From UBA4951 sp963616935 (GTDB lineage: Bacteria > Bacillota_I > Bacilli_A > RFN20 > CAG-826): a DNA stretch of 50,465 bases. Shown piece after piece: positions 24,525 to 34,435 of this stretch. The notes below the pieces were generated by a model that was given only the letters and a program-made list of their open reading frames with translations, did not search any database and was not told the origin of the DNA. Both the position numbers and the translations under genes were made by a program. The DNA lies in contig CAVEMS010000007.1 in NCBI GenBank assembly GCA_963616935.1, positions 1-50,465 on the forward strand. The letters are read 5' to 3'. Position 1 is the first letter of the stretch; each line of letters begins with the position of its first letter.

Positions 24525-25446
24525 AGATATTGATAATCTTATCGGTGCATTTAATTGATGTAACGCTTGAATCTAAGAAGGCGTTTTTGTCGACTGAAAT
24601 GGCCGAAAATTGAGATGAGGTTCCGGAATATTCGATGGAAGACAAAGGGGAATGCGCGAGGAATGAGGCTCCGATATAGGTAACCGTCGAAGGCAAGGAA
24701 AGAGATGAAAGGGCTAAGCAATTCTCAAATGCCGATTCGCCGATTTTCGTCAAAGACGTCTTTGAGAAATCAAGCGTTTTGATGGCCGAATCGTTATAAA
24801 GGGCTCCTTTGCCCAATTCGCCTAAGGCGGAAGCGAATTCTATTTCCTCTAACGCTGGATTATCAGCCAAGGAATAATCCGCTAAAGTCTGCCTATAGGA
24901 GAGATCGGTCGCAAAAGACACTTTCGTAAGCGAAGCCAAATATCGGAAGCTTCCTTCGCCGATGGAGCTATAGAAGCTCTTGAAATATATTTCTTTGATA
25001 TTCTTCGATAAGTCCTCGTTAACGAAGATGTTTTTTGCTTCGCTTTCTTTGGATACCGCTTTTATCGCTACGCCGGAATAGGAGGAAGGCATCACGAGAT
25101 ATACGCCGTTTTCCGGCACTTCAATCGATTTAATCGAATGATATTTGTTGCCATCGACGTCTTTTTCATCGTTGAGGGCGAACGCCCCGGCCAACGTTTT
25201 GTCGTCTTTGAGCAATAATTTCTTGTTTCCGTCATAGAAACCCGGGCTTGTCGTCGTCCAACTTAGATATGTCTTGCTGCTTTTGCCCGAACTTGCGATA
25301 TCAACGGCGAAAGCGCCGACGATCGAAACGGAGATCAATAAAGCGGCCACGAAAGCAAATGAACCGATCACGATCCATCCTTTTTTGTCGATTCCTTTTT
25401 TCTTTTCCTCGACCGGCATTACTTCTATCGTCTCTTTTTCATCCAT
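24523..25446 (-). CDS. Membrane-anchored leucine-rich-repeat (BspA-like) protein
   Basis: The start is taken at 25446 (MDEKETIEV), giving 307 residues; codons upstream overlap the TAAAAT box. A charged cytoplasmic N-terminus is followed by one transmembrane segment at about residues 24-46 (WIVIGSFAFVAALLISVSIV). The extracytoplasmic remainder contains BspA/LRR_5 repeats, for example SSIGEGSFRYLASLTKV, LTKIGESAFENCLALSS and LPSTVTYIGASFLAHSPL. This architecture suggests a surface protein anchored by an uncleaved signal; the ligand is unknown. The -10 (TAAAAT, 25454-25459) is 7 nt before the ATG. It breaks the otherwise conserved frr-uppS junction. Confidence 0.82.
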   Translation of the reverse strand: MDEKETIEVMPVEEKKKGIDKKGWIVIGSFAFVAALLISVSIVGAFAVDIASSGKSSKTYLSWTTTSPGFYDGNKKLLLKDDKTLAGAFALNDEKDVDGNKYHSIKSIEVPENGVYLVMPSSYSGVAIKAVSKESEAKNIFVNEDLSKNIKEIYFKSFYSSIGEGSFRYLASLTKVSFATDLSYRQTLADYSLADNPALEEIEFASALGELGKGALYNDSAIKTLDFSKTSLTKIGESAFENCLALSSLSLPSTVTYIGASFLAHSPLSSIEYSGTSSQFSAISVDKNAFLDSSVTSIKCTDKIINI

Positions 25447-25544
25447 GCTTGCTATTTTAGATGGAAATCGTCTTAAAAACAGCAAGAGTTTATGAATATC
25501 GGAATATCTTCAATTCGTTTGGTTATTTTCTTTTGTCCCTGGGT

Positions 25545-25550
25545 TATAAT
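25545..25550 (+). promoter_or_regulatory. -10 box of the uppS-cdsA-dxr-rseP-polC run
   Basis: A perfect TATAAT lies 9 nt before the uppS ATG at 25560, so the leader would be about 0-3 nt. A TTGGTT at 25519-25524 is 20 bp away, a poor -35. Confidence 0.55.
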
Positions 25551-25559
25551 CTACGAGAA

Positions 25560-26288
25560 ATGGCTAGCACCTTTGTATTAACAAAGAAACTCGATCACGT
25601 GGCGTTCATCATGGATGGGAATGGACGCTGGGCTTCTTTGCGCGGGCTCCCTCGCCATTTAGGGCACAAGGAAGCCTGCAACCGCATCATCGAAATATTC
25701 GAGGTTTGCCGAGAATTTCATATCAAATACATGTCTTTTTTCGCTTTCAGCACCGAGAATTGGAACCGTCCACAAGAGGAAATCGACCATTTGATGGATT
25801 ATTTGGAGGAGTTCTTCGCCAAAGAAATAGATTATCTCGATTCGGTTGGCGCTAAAATCATCGTATCCGGTGATTTGTCGAAAATCAGGGAAAGAACCCG
25901 CAAAATCTGCTCGGAAGCGATCGAAAGAACGAAAGACAACGGCAACAACGTGTTGAACATTTGCCTTAATTACGGTGGCAGGGACGAAATCGTTCGAGCC
26001 GCTAGGAGAATTGCGGTTGAAGCGAAGAAGGGGATTTTGGATCCCGCCTCAATAGACGAGACGAAATTTCGCGAATACCTATGGCATCCGTCTTTGCCCG
26101 ATATCGACTTGCTAATACGCACATCCGGCGAAGAGAGGATTTCGAATTTCATGCTCTATGAACTCGCTTATAGCGAATTCGTCTTCACGAAAACCAAATG
26201 GCCGGATTTCAAGAGGAAAGCGTTCGTCGAATGCTTAGAGGAATACCAAAACCGCAATCGCCGCTACGGAGGGCTCAAGAATGAATAA
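25560..26288 (+). CDS. uppS: Undecaprenyl pyrophosphate synthase (isoprenyl transferase)
   Basis: The start at 25560 gives 242 residues (MASTFVLTKKLDHVAFIMDGNGRWA). The HVAFIMDGNGRWA signature with the catalytic Asp, SFFAFSTENWNRP, and the C-terminal IDLLIRTSGEERISNFM and YSEFVF motifs are intact. It makes the C55 lipid carrier for cell-wall polymers. Its presence implies peptidoglycan or other envelope polymers, unlike wall-less mycoplasmas. It overlaps cdsA by 8 nt. Confidence 0.95.
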   Translation: MASTFVLTKKLDHVAFIMDGNGRWASLRGLPRHLGHKEACNRIIEIFEVCREFHIKYMSFFAFSTENWNRPQEEIDHLMDYLEEFFAKEIDYLDSVGAKIIVSGDLSKIRERTRKICSEAIERTKDNGNNVLNICLNYGGRDEIVRAARRIAVEAKKGILDPASIDETKFREYLWHPSLPDIDLLIRTSGEERISNFMLYELAYSEFVFTKTKWPDFKRKAFVECLEEYQNRNRRYGGLKNE

Positions 26289-27342
26289 GAATAAAGAGAG
26301 AAAAATCGATTTGAGCGTCAATACGCCACCAGAAGGATACAAAGCTTCTTTGCGGAGTCGCGTCATCGTCGCCATCATATTGTTGGCCTTGTTCATCCCT
26401 TCCTTCTTTTTGGGCGGTTATGTGTTCTTTGGGGTTCTTCTGGTCTTTGTTTGCCTAGCGATCAACGAAGTCATCTTCGCCCCTCATCGCCGTTATGGAT
26501 GGTACGTTTATGTCATCACCTTTGTGATAACTCTTTCGTATATCTATTGGTCGACCATCAAAGCGAATCTCCAAGCCTATTTCGAGAATCCAGAGTCCTT
26601 CGTCTTCTCCCTTGAGAGCGAATATTTCAGCTTTGGCATCTCCGTTTTCGGTATTGGCGTCTCGCTTGCCTTGTATTTCTTAGTCGCTGTGCTCGATAAG
26701 AACTTCGATTTCTCCGATGTTGCCTATTTCTTCACTTTCACTCTTCTAATTGGCTTAGGATTCCAGGCGATATATGCGCTTAGATATTATTCCGCCTATT
26801 TGGCACTTGGCCCATGTAAGGAATTCGTTTGGTATGACGGCTTATCCGGAGAGGCCGTCACTGCCTCGGCTTTCTTCAAATATTTCCTTTCCGCCTGCCC
26901 ATTGATCTTGATGGCTGGCGGAGCCGTCATTAACGACACTTGCGCCTATTTCGGCGGCATCTATTTCGGAAAGCATAAGCTCAATGAGAGAGTTTCCCCG
27001 CATAAGACATGGGAAGGGTTCGCTTTTGGGCTAGCCGGTGGCATCGCCTTCTCTTTGATATTCTTATTCTCAATGGCCGCAACCGGATATCCGATCCTTC
27101 CGTTTTTGACTATCGATAAGTGGTATTGGATCGTTTTGTGCTCCGTTGTCATTCCTTTTTTCGGTGATTTGGGAGACCTCTCGTTCAGCCTGATCAAGAG
27201 AGCCCTTCACGTCAAAGACTACGGTAATATCCTAAAAGGGCATGGCGGCATCCTTGACCGCGCCGACAGCGTGCTCTTTTCTTCCGCCGGCCTCATGATG
27301 GTGCTCATCATGATTGAACACGGTTGGAATTTCCTTTTATGA
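26281..27342 (+). CDS. cdsA: Phosphatidate cytidylyltransferase
   Basis: The 353-residue multi-pass membrane protein has about eight hydrophobic segments. The CDP-DAG synthase signature is near the C-terminus: SLIKRALHVKDYGNILKGHGG followed by ILDRADS; SPHKTWEGF lies before it. It makes CDP-diacylglycerol for phospholipid synthesis. It is longer than many homologues (about 270), mainly in the N-terminal membrane region. GGAGGG in the end of uppS serves as ribosome-binding site; the stop overlaps dxr (ATGA). Confidence 0.95.
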   Translation: MNKNKERKIDLSVNTPPEGYKASLRSRVIVAIILLALFIPSFFLGGYVFFGVLLVFVCLAINEVIFAPHRRYGWYVYVITFVITLSYIYWSTIKANLQAYFENPESFVFSLESEYFSFGISVFGIGVSLALYFLVAVLDKNFDFSDVAYFFTFTLLIGLGFQAIYALRYYSAYLALGPCKEFVWYDGLSGEAVTASAFFKYFLSACPLILMAGGAVINDTCAYFGGIYFGKHKLNERVSPHKTWEGFAFGLAGGIAFSLIFLFSMAATGYPILPFLTIDKWYWIVLCSVVIPFFGDLGDLSFSLIKRALHVKDYGNILKGHGGILDRADSVLFSSAGLMMVLIMIEHGWNFLL

Positions 27343-28484
27343 AGAATGTCCTTCTTCTAGGGGCCAGTGGTAGCATTGGCTCGCAAACGCTTGATATATT
27401 GGAGAAAGATCCGTCCTCTTTTCGACTCATCTCTTTTAGTGTCGGCCATCAAATTTCGAAAATACCCGCAATTCTTGGTCGTTTCCCGTCCGTTAAGTCA
27501 ATATGCGTATTGGAAAAAGAAAATGCGGAAGACTTAAAAAGAAAATATCCAAGCATTGATTTCCATTATGGCGACGAAGGAATTTTGGAGCTAATAAGCG
27601 AAAAGGCCATTGATATGGTCGTTAACGCCATCGTTGGTTTCGCTGGGTTGTTTCCCACTTTGAAGGCGCTCGAACTAAATAAGACCTTGTGCTTGGCGAA
27701 CAAAGAATCTTTGGTCGTCGGCGGCAAATTCGTGAATGATTTGTTGGAAAAAGGGCATGGAACCCTTTATCCGATTGATAGCGAGCATGTGGCTATCGCC
27801 AAATGCTTGAGCAAAGTCGATAGGAACGACGTTAAGCGCCTTATTCTCACCGGAAGTGGTGGCGCTTTCCGCTCATTGCCGATTTCCTCTCTTAAAGACG
27901 TTACCCCGGAGATGGCTTTGAAACACCCAACTTGGAAGATGGGGGCAAGAATCACAATTGACTGCGCGACCATGATGAACAAAGGGTTCGAGGTGGTTGA
28001 GGCCAAGGAGCTTTTCGGCTTCCCTTATTCTCGGATTTCGATCATTTTGCATGATGAAAGCCAAGTCCATTCATTGATCGAACTAAACGATGGGACTTAC
28101 TTAGCGGATATCGGCGCCCCAGATATGCATGGGCCGATAGAATACGCTTTAAGAGAAGGGAAGAACGATTTCGACGTGGTTTCCTTTCGTTCTTTCGAAG
28201 AACTTAAGGGCCTCCATTTCCATGAATTCGATCCTAAGCGATACCCAGCCGTCCCTTTGGCGCTTAAGGCGGCTTCTTTGCCTCTTGGCGCCACCTCCGT
28301 CCTTAATGCCGCCGATGAAGAGGCGGTTCGTCTTTTCCTAGAAAAGAAAATATCCTTCCTCGATATCTATAAAATCGTTTCCGAGGCCATAGAAAAGATT
28401 GAAATGGACGTCAAGAAACCGGATGATTTAAAGAGGCTCGACAATTTGACTAGAGAGTTCGTTAAGGGAGGGGATTGGCGATGA
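27339..28484 (+). CDS. dxr: 1-deoxy-D-xylulose 5-phosphate reductoisomerase
   Basis: The ATG at 27339 overlaps the cdsA stop and gives 381 residues. The NADPH-binding LLGASGSIGSQTLDIL is at residues 5-20, and ANKESLVVGG, TGSGGAF and SEHVAIAKCL follow. It commits carbon to the MEP isoprenoid pathway, so the cell makes its own IPP by the non-mevalonate route, feeding UppS upstream. It overlaps rseP by 4 nt. Confidence 0.95.
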   Translation: MKNVLLLGASGSIGSQTLDILEKDPSSFRLISFSVGHQISKIPAILGRFPSVKSICVLEKENAEDLKRKYPSIDFHYGDEGILELISEKAIDMVVNAIVGFAGLFPTLKALELNKTLCLANKESLVVGGKFVNDLLEKGHGTLYPIDSEHVAIAKCLSKVDRNDVKRLILTGSGGAFRSLPISSLKDVTPEMALKHPTWKMGARITIDCATMMNKGFEVVEAKELFGFPYSRISIILHDESQVHSLIELNDGTYLADIGAPDMHGPIEYALREGKNDFDVVSFRSFEELKGLHFHEFDPKRYPAVPLALKAASLPLGATSVLNAADEEAVRLFLEKKISFLDIYKIVSEAIEKIEMDVKKPDDLKRLDNLTREFVKGGDWR

Positions 28485-29848
28485 ACGTTGTTATAACTAT
28501 CCTCATCCTCGTTCTTATGATCGGGATTTTGATCTCGACTCACGAATTAGGGCATTTATTGGTTGCTAAAGCTTTTGGCGTCTATTGCTTCGAATATTCA
28601 ATCGGCTTCGGCCCAAAACTATTCCATTTCAAGAAAAAAGGAGCGGAGACGATGGTATCGCTTCGCGCTTTCCCACTAGGTGGCTTCGTTAGCATGTATG
28701 GCGAAGGGGCGGAAGTGCCAGAAGGCTTAAATATTCCATTTTCGAGGTCAATCGAGGGCGTTTCGACGTGGAAAAGAATCTTGATAATGCTTGCTGGCGT
28801 CGCCGTAAACCTTTTCACCGCCGTCCTTTTTGCGATGATTTACGCGACTTGTATCCCAACTTACGTCCAAGCCGAGGCTTTCGACACTGGGATAACGATT
28901 AATGGGACGACGGCCGTTAGCGAAGAGGAAAGCACGGCCCGTGCCTATTCCTTTAGACTTGTCGGCAAAAGTGGAACCTTCGAAATCGACGAGAGCGATG
29001 AGCGCCTATTCGTCCCGATGCGCTTGACGTCACTAACGCCTAGCGATATCGATTATCCATATTTACTCGATTCGGAAGCGAGCATAGTTCGAGCCGACGA
29101 AACGATTCCTGCCGTTATGACCTTCTCTTTTTCGACGATCAATGGCGCGAACGATTTCCTTGGCGGCCTTTCCTTCTATTCCGTTAAGAACGGATCTTTT
29201 ATTACCCCAACCCAAGAGGCTTTGGGTGTCAAGAACCTGCCGGATACCAAAATAGAACTCAAAGACGGCGACACGATTAACGCCAAATTGCGAACGATTT
29301 CGGTCGATGGATACGAAGCGTCTCCGACTGCGTCCTCTTATGCTGGCGTCAAGGAAAACGCGATAAGCCTTAACGTCGTTTCAACGGTCGATGGCCTAGC
29401 CTATAAGGAAAAGGATTCGTCGTCATTATCGGTCAATATCCACACAAGGTGGCTTCCTTTCGGAACGAGACTCCTCAATGGCTGCTATTACATCGCGAAT
29501 TTCTTCTCGATGATAGGGCAGGCTTTCGCGATGATTTTCACAGGCAATTTCGGTGCCGTCGGTTCCATCGTCGCCGCTGGCGCGCAAATTAGCACTTTGA
29601 CCCACGAGATAGGGGTGGCCAGGACTTTCTTCTTCTACGGCGGCTTCCTAAGCCTAAATCTAGCGATATTCAATCTTCTCCCTTTCCCAGGGCTAGACGG
29701 CTATCAGGTATTGGTCGCCTTGGTTGAGAAGATATTTCATAAGAAGATACCGCCGAAGGTCAAAAACATAATCAGTCTTGTTGGCTTAGGCATTCTCCTT
29801 CTTTTCTCTTTCTTCATCATCGTCCGTGATATTCTGAGGTTATTCTAA
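28481..29848 (+). CDS. rseP: RIP metalloprotease RseP (site-2 protease)
   Basis: The ATG at 28481 overlaps the dxr stop (ATGA); 455 residues. The first membrane helix carries HELGH (21-25), the zinc site, and the C-terminal membrane part carries NLLPFPGLDGYQ (about 397-408) with the third zinc ligand. Between them lies a PDZ-like extracytoplasmic region (near DTKIELKDGDTINAKLRTI). Site-2 proteases cut membrane-bound anti-sigma factors and remnant signal peptides. The polC gene begins 1 nt after the stop; proS, usual between them in Bacilli, is absent. Confidence 0.94.
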   Translation: MNVVITILILVLMIGILISTHELGHLLVAKAFGVYCFEYSIGFGPKLFHFKKKGAETMVSLRAFPLGGFVSMYGEGAEVPEGLNIPFSRSIEGVSTWKRILIMLAGVAVNLFTAVLFAMIYATCIPTYVQAEAFDTGITINGTTAVSEEESTARAYSFRLVGKSGTFEIDESDERLFVPMRLTSLTPSDIDYPYLLDSEASIVRADETIPAVMTFSFSTINGANDFLGGLSFYSVKNGSFITPTQEALGVKNLPDTKIELKDGDTINAKLRTISVDGYEASPTASSYAGVKENAISLNVVSTVDGLAYKEKDSSSLSVNIHTRWLPFGTRLLNGCYYIANFFSMIGQAFAMIFTGNFGAVGSIVAAGAQISTLTHEIGVARTFFFYGGFLSLNLAIFNLLPFPGLDGYQVLVALVEKIFHKKIPPKVKNIISLVGLGILLLFSFFIIVRDILRLF

Positions 29849-29849
29849 T

Positions 29850-32800
29850 ATGAGCAAAATCGTTCCTTCCGACAAAATGATTCGTTTTCTTTCCTCTATC
29901 GGAATTGAGGATTATTCACGTTTTGACATGGATTTTTCCTCGATCAGGCATAGCAAAGATGACTATGGGAAAATCGTCATGTCGGTCAAAAAAGGAAGCG
30001 CATGGAACGAAAGGGATTTGCATGATTTCTTGGAGGCTCTTTCAAGCATCCGTTATCCCTATGAAATAGAATTCGCATATGAAGAGGAAGTCGGATTCGA
30101 TGACGTCAATTCGTTGTTTGGGGATTGGCTCACGCATAGCTATTTCAACTTTGGATTGCTTTCTCCATTTAGCCTCATCCCCGGAGAAGGCAAGGAATTA
30201 CACGCGAAAAGAAGCAGCGATAATGACGAAAACGCGATGCAAGAGGCGCTAAATGAATTCTCATCTTTGCTTTCCTTCGTCGGTTACGATTTCCATCTTT
30301 CGATTGCCAAAGAAGAGGAGAATAAAACTAAAGAAGATAAAACCCCTTCGGAGCCGAAAGAGGAAAGAAACGAAGCGATAAGTACGATTTCTTCCGCTCT
30401 TGAAGATGATAACGAAACTGAAGATTCGTCCGATGAAGAGCCTTCCGAAGACGAAATCGAGGAAGAATCGAGAAGGCAACAGCTCGAGGAGGCGGAGAAA
30501 CGCTACATCGAGGCTTTGCAATACCAGCAAAAGGAAATCGAGAGAAAAGAAGTCTACCGCAAGGGCAATTATCAGAAATTCGACACCTTCAAAGATCTTT
30601 TGAAAGAGAAGAAGGGCAATATCGAAATCACCGGAGAAGTCGTCGCGGTTGATTCGAAAACCACGAAAAACGGCAAGACGTTCTCGATTTTCGTGATCGG
30701 AAGATTGGGCGATGGGGCGGTCAAAGTGCGCGCTTTCGCGACGAAAGGAATCTCGCCTGAGACCTTGACTTCTTTAGCGCGTGGCAAATACATGAACGTG
30801 CGTGGTGCCATGACGATAGACGATAGGACGGCCGAACCTTGCATCGTCGCCCATTATCTTGACGACGCCTTGCCTCCCTCCTTACGGGAAGACCATGCCG
30901 AAAAGAAGAGGGTCGAACTCCATTTGCACACCAAGATGAGCGCGATGGACGGCTTAGGCGATATTGCCGATTATATGAAGCTTGCAATCAATATGGGGAT
31001 GCGCGCCATCGCCATAACCGACCATGGCAACGTTCAGTGCTATACGATCGCGGAGAACACCTTAAACAAAATGAAGGGGAAGAATCCCGATTTGGATTTC
31101 AGAATCATCTACGGGATCGAGTTTTACGCTTTCAAGAAGCCGGTTTACGTCTATAATCCCGCCGACATCCCTCTGAAGAAAGCCCGTTATTGCGTCTTCG
31201 ACTTCGAGACGACTGGTTTAAGTTGCCGTTACGATAGGGCGACGGAATTCGGCGCCGTTTTGGTTGAAAACGGCATGATCGTCGATAGATTCGACACTTT
31301 CATTAACGCCGGCGTCCATATTCCTGAAGCCATTCAAAAGAAGACCAAGATAACCGATGAGACGATAAAAGACGCTCCAAACGAGACGGAAGCGCTCAAG
31401 AAAATAATGGATTTCATCGGCTCGGACGATGTCATTATGGTTAGCCACAACGCTCGATTCGACATCGGCTTCCTTAATGCCATGCGTAAGAGGGCCGGAC
31501 TTGGCCCATTGCCAAATCCCGTCGTCGATACCTTGGCCCTTTCGTATTATCTCTTCCCTGAGGCTGGCAAGCATAACTTGGGCGCATTGTCGCGTAACCT
31601 CAAACTCGACGTCTATAACAGCGACGAAGCCCATAGAGCGGACTATGACGCCGAAGTCCTTAATACCGTTTGGCAGTCCATCATCCCGATTTTGGAGAAG
31701 AATGAGAATAATCCATTATTGACCCATGCCGACTTGATGAAACTAAAGATCATCAATCGCAACCTTTATAAGCACCTAAGGACATTCCACGTGACCGCTT
31801 TAGCGAAGAACCAAGACGGCATAAAGACCCTTTATCGCTTGGTGAGCAAAAGCGAAACCGTCTATATGGCCTCTGGCTCGACTCCGAAAATCGACATCGA
31901 GGACTTGGAGCAAAACCGCGACAACATCATTTACGGATCCGCTTGCTTCAACGGCGAGATTTTTAAGGACGCTTCAGAAAGAAGCCAAGAGGATTTGGAA
32001 AAGGACATGGCCTTCTATGACTATATAGAAGTCCAGCCGAAGGAGAACTATTCCTACTTAGTCGATACAGAGGAATTCCCAGCCGATAGACTTATCCCGA
32101 TATTGCGTTCCATTATCGATACCGGAAAGAAATTAGGGAAGAAGGTCGTGGCTACCGGCGATTGCCACTACGTGAATCCGGAGGAGAAGATCCTTCGCGA
32201 ACTATATATCAACGCCAAAGCGCTTGGCGGTGGCTTCCATCCGCTTAGATATAGGAACCGCGAAAAGCTCAAGAATCCGAATTTCGAATCGCCTGATCAA
32301 TATTTCAGAAGCACCGAGGAGATGCTCGATTCTTTTAATACTTGGTTATCTCCGGAGTTAAGCCAAGAACTCGTCGTCGATGCGTCTAACGAAATCGCCG
32401 ACATGTGTGATGGACCTATCAAGATCCTTCAGACTGGAGGTCTGCATGCTCCGAACGCCAATTTGCCTGGCTCAGCTGAGAAAATACGCGCGATTTGCTA
32501 TGAAAATCTCGAAAAAACATATGGCAAAAGTCCTGATCCGATCATCAAAGAGCGGCTCGATAAGGAACTCGAAGGTATCATCAATAACGGCTATTCCGTT
32601 ACGTATTACATCGCCCATTTGCTAATTAAATGGGCGAATTCCAAGGATTTCTTCGTCGGCTCACGCGGCTCGGTCGGCTCTTCTTTTGCCGCTACGATGG
32701 CCGGAATCACCGAAGTCAATCCGCTTAAACCGCATTATCTATGCCCGAAATGCAAGCATTTTGAATGGAGCGATGATCCTAATATTCGAAGCGGATTCGA

Positions 32801-34433
32801 TTTGCCGAGCAAAAAATGCCCGGAATGCGGCGAGGAAATGATTAGAAACGGCCAATCGATACCTTTCGAGACCTTCTTAGGCTTCCATGCCGAAAAAGTC
32901 CCTGATATCGATCTTAACTTCCCGCAAGACCGCTTAGGCTTAGCGCATGATGAGACCCGTTTGCTATTAAGCACTCCGGAAGAGAATGAGAAATACGCGA
33001 AAGGGGAGCCTGTTGAGTCTCCACACGTCATCCGCGCCGGAACTATCGCTAAAGCGGAGTCCAAAAACTGCTATGGCTACGTCAAGAAATACTATGAGGA
33101 AGTCCTCAAAAAGATGATAGAGCCGGAAGATAACGCCTATGTGAGCTATCTTTCCGAGAAAGCGGCAGGCGTCAAGCGCACGACCGGCCAGCACCCTGGC
33201 GGCATCGTCGTCATCCCAGCCGATATGGAGATCTTCGATTTCACGCCTTACCAATTCCCAGCCGACGATCCAGACGCCGGATGGCTTACGACGCATTTCG
33301 ATTTCGCCTCGATGCACGATTGCGTTCTCAAGCTCGACGAATTAGGGCACGTTGACCCGATGGCGTTAAGGATAATGCATGAGCTTACTGGCATCAATTT
33401 CCGTAACCTTCCTTTAAGTGATCCGAAGGTGCTTTCATTATTCACTTCGCCTAAGGTTCTTAAACTCAAAGAAAATCCTCTCAATTTCAAAACCGGGGCC
33501 GTCGCTTTGCCGGAATTCGGAACCGATTTCGTTCAAGGGATTTTGGAAGAGGCTAAACCTAAGACGTTCAACGATTTGCTGATCATTTCCGGCATTTCGC
33601 ACGGAACCAATGTTTGGAATGGAAACGCCGAGGATTTGGTCCTTGGCGGCAAGGCCCTAGATCAAGTCATCGGGTGCCGTGACGACATCATGAATTATCT
33701 TATCCAAATGGGCGTCGATAGTTCTGTTGCCTTCAAAATCATGGAATATGTCCGTAAGAATAAACCAGGCAACCCTTTGAAACCCGAATTCGAAGAGGCG
33801 ATGAGAAAAGCCAATGTCCCGGAATGGTATATCGATAGCTGCCGAAAGATCAGATATCTATTCCCGAGGGCGCATGCGACCGCATACGTTATGGCGGCCG
33901 TGCGCGTCGCATGGTATAAGGTCTATTGCCCATTGGAGTTCTATGCGACTTATTTCTTCACTCGTTGTGATTCTTTCGATATCAACGTGATGGCAGGCGG
34001 AATCGACAAGCTTTTGCCGGCCATTAAGGAAATCGATTCGAATCCGAATGCCAGCAAGACGGATTTGGAGAAATTGAAATCCTTTGTCGCTGCGTTAGAG
34101 ATGTTCGAAAGGGGATATAACCTCGAAAACGTCAATTTAATGGAGTCCGACAGCGTCATGTGGAAGGTTTCGAAGGAAAGGAATTCCGTCATCCCTCCTT
34201 TCACTTGTATTCCGAACTTCAGCCAACGTGCCGCCGAAGGGATACTAGAGGCTAGAAAAGATGGCGAATTCCTTTCGAAAGAGGATTTGCTCGATCGCGT
34301 CAAGAAACTCAAAGACAAAGATGGACAGCAATATGCGATTGGAAACTCCATCATCGAAGCGCTAGATGAGGTCGGGGCGTTAAAAGATTTGGGCGAAACC
34401 AATCAAATGTCTCTCTTTGATTTCAATTTTTGA
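29850..34433 (+). CDS. polC: DNA polymerase III alpha subunit, PolC type
   Basis: The 1527 residues are longer than B. subtilis PolC (about 1440). In order: N-terminal domain, an acidic low-complexity linker (about 150-235, rich in Glu/Asp/Ser/Lys), OB fold (about 257-330), PHP domain start (VELHLHTKMSAMDGLG, about 355) split by the DEDD exonuclease (CVFDFETTGL at about 448, HNARFDIGF), rest of PHP, polymerase palm with VPDIDLNFPQD (about 1016) and the four-cysteine zinc module CPKC/CPEC (about 966-995). It is the main replicative polymerase. The acidic linker accounts for much of the extra length. Confidence 0.97.
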   Translation: MSKIVPSDKMIRFLSSIGIEDYSRFDMDFSSIRHSKDDYGKIVMSVKKGSAWNERDLHDFLEALSSIRYPYEIEFAYEEEVGFDDVNSLFGDWLTHSYFNFGLLSPFSLIPGEGKELHAKRSSDNDENAMQEALNEFSSLLSFVGYDFHLSIAKEEENKTKEDKTPSEPKEERNEAISTISSALEDDNETEDSSDEEPSEDEIEEESRRQQLEEAEKRYIEALQYQQKEIERKEVYRKGNYQKFDTFKDLLKEKKGNIEITGEVVAVDSKTTKNGKTFSIFVIGRLGDGAVKVRAFATKGISPETLTSLARGKYMNVRGAMTIDDRTAEPCIVAHYLDDALPPSLREDHAEKKRVELHLHTKMSAMDGLGDIADYMKLAINMGMRAIAITDHGNVQCYTIAENTLNKMKGKNPDLDFRIIYGIEFYAFKKPVYVYNPADIPLKKARYCVFDFETTGLSCRYDRATEFGAVLVENGMIVDRFDTFINAGVHIPEAIQKKTKITDETIKDAPNETEALKKIMDFIGSDDVIMVSHNARFDIGFLNAMRKRAGLGPLPNPVVDTLALSYYLFPEAGKHNLGALSRNLKLDVYNSDEAHRADYDAEVLNTVWQSIIPILEKNENNPLLTHADLMKLKIINRNLYKHLRTFHVTALAKNQDGIKTLYRLVSKSETVYMASGSTPKIDIEDLEQNRDNIIYGSACFNGEIFKDASERSQEDLEKDMAFYDYIEVQPKENYSYLVDTEEFPADRLIPILRSIIDTGKKLGKKVVATGDCHYVNPEEKILRELYINAKALGGGFHPLRYRNREKLKNPNFESPDQYFRSTEEMLDSFNTWLSPELSQELVVDASNEIADMCDGPIKILQTGGLHAPNANLPGSAEKIRAICYENLEKTYGKSPDPIIKERLDKELEGIINNGYSVTYYIAHLLIKWANSKDFFVGSRGSVGSSFAATMAGITEVNPLKPHYLCPKCKHFEWSDDPNIRSGFDLPSKKCPECGEEMIRNGQSIPFETFLGFHAEKVPDIDLNFPQDRLGLAHDETRLLLSTPEENEKYAKGEPVESPHVIRAGTIAKAESKNCYGYVKKYYEEVLKKMIEPEDNAYVSYLSEKAAGVKRTTGQHPGGIVVIPADMEIFDFTPYQFPADDPDAGWLTTHFDFASMHDCVLKLDELGHVDPMALRIMHELTGINFRNLPLSDPKVLSLFTSPKVLKLKENPLNFKTGAVALPEFGTDFVQGILEEAKPKTFNDLLIISGISHGTNVWNGNAEDLVLGGKALDQVIGCRDDIMNYLIQMGVDSSVAFKIMEYVRKNKPGNPLKPEFEEAMRKANVPEWYIDSCRKIRYLFPRAHATAYVMAAVRVAWYKVYCPLEFYATYFFTRCDSFDINVMAGGIDKLLPAIKEIDSNPNASKTDLEKLKSFVAALEMFERGYNLENVNLMESDSVMWKVSKERNSVIPPFTCIPNFSQRAAEGILEARKDGEFLSKEDLLDRVKKLKDKDGQQYAIGNSIIEALDEVGALKDLGETNQMSLFDFNF

Positions 34434-34435
34434 GG

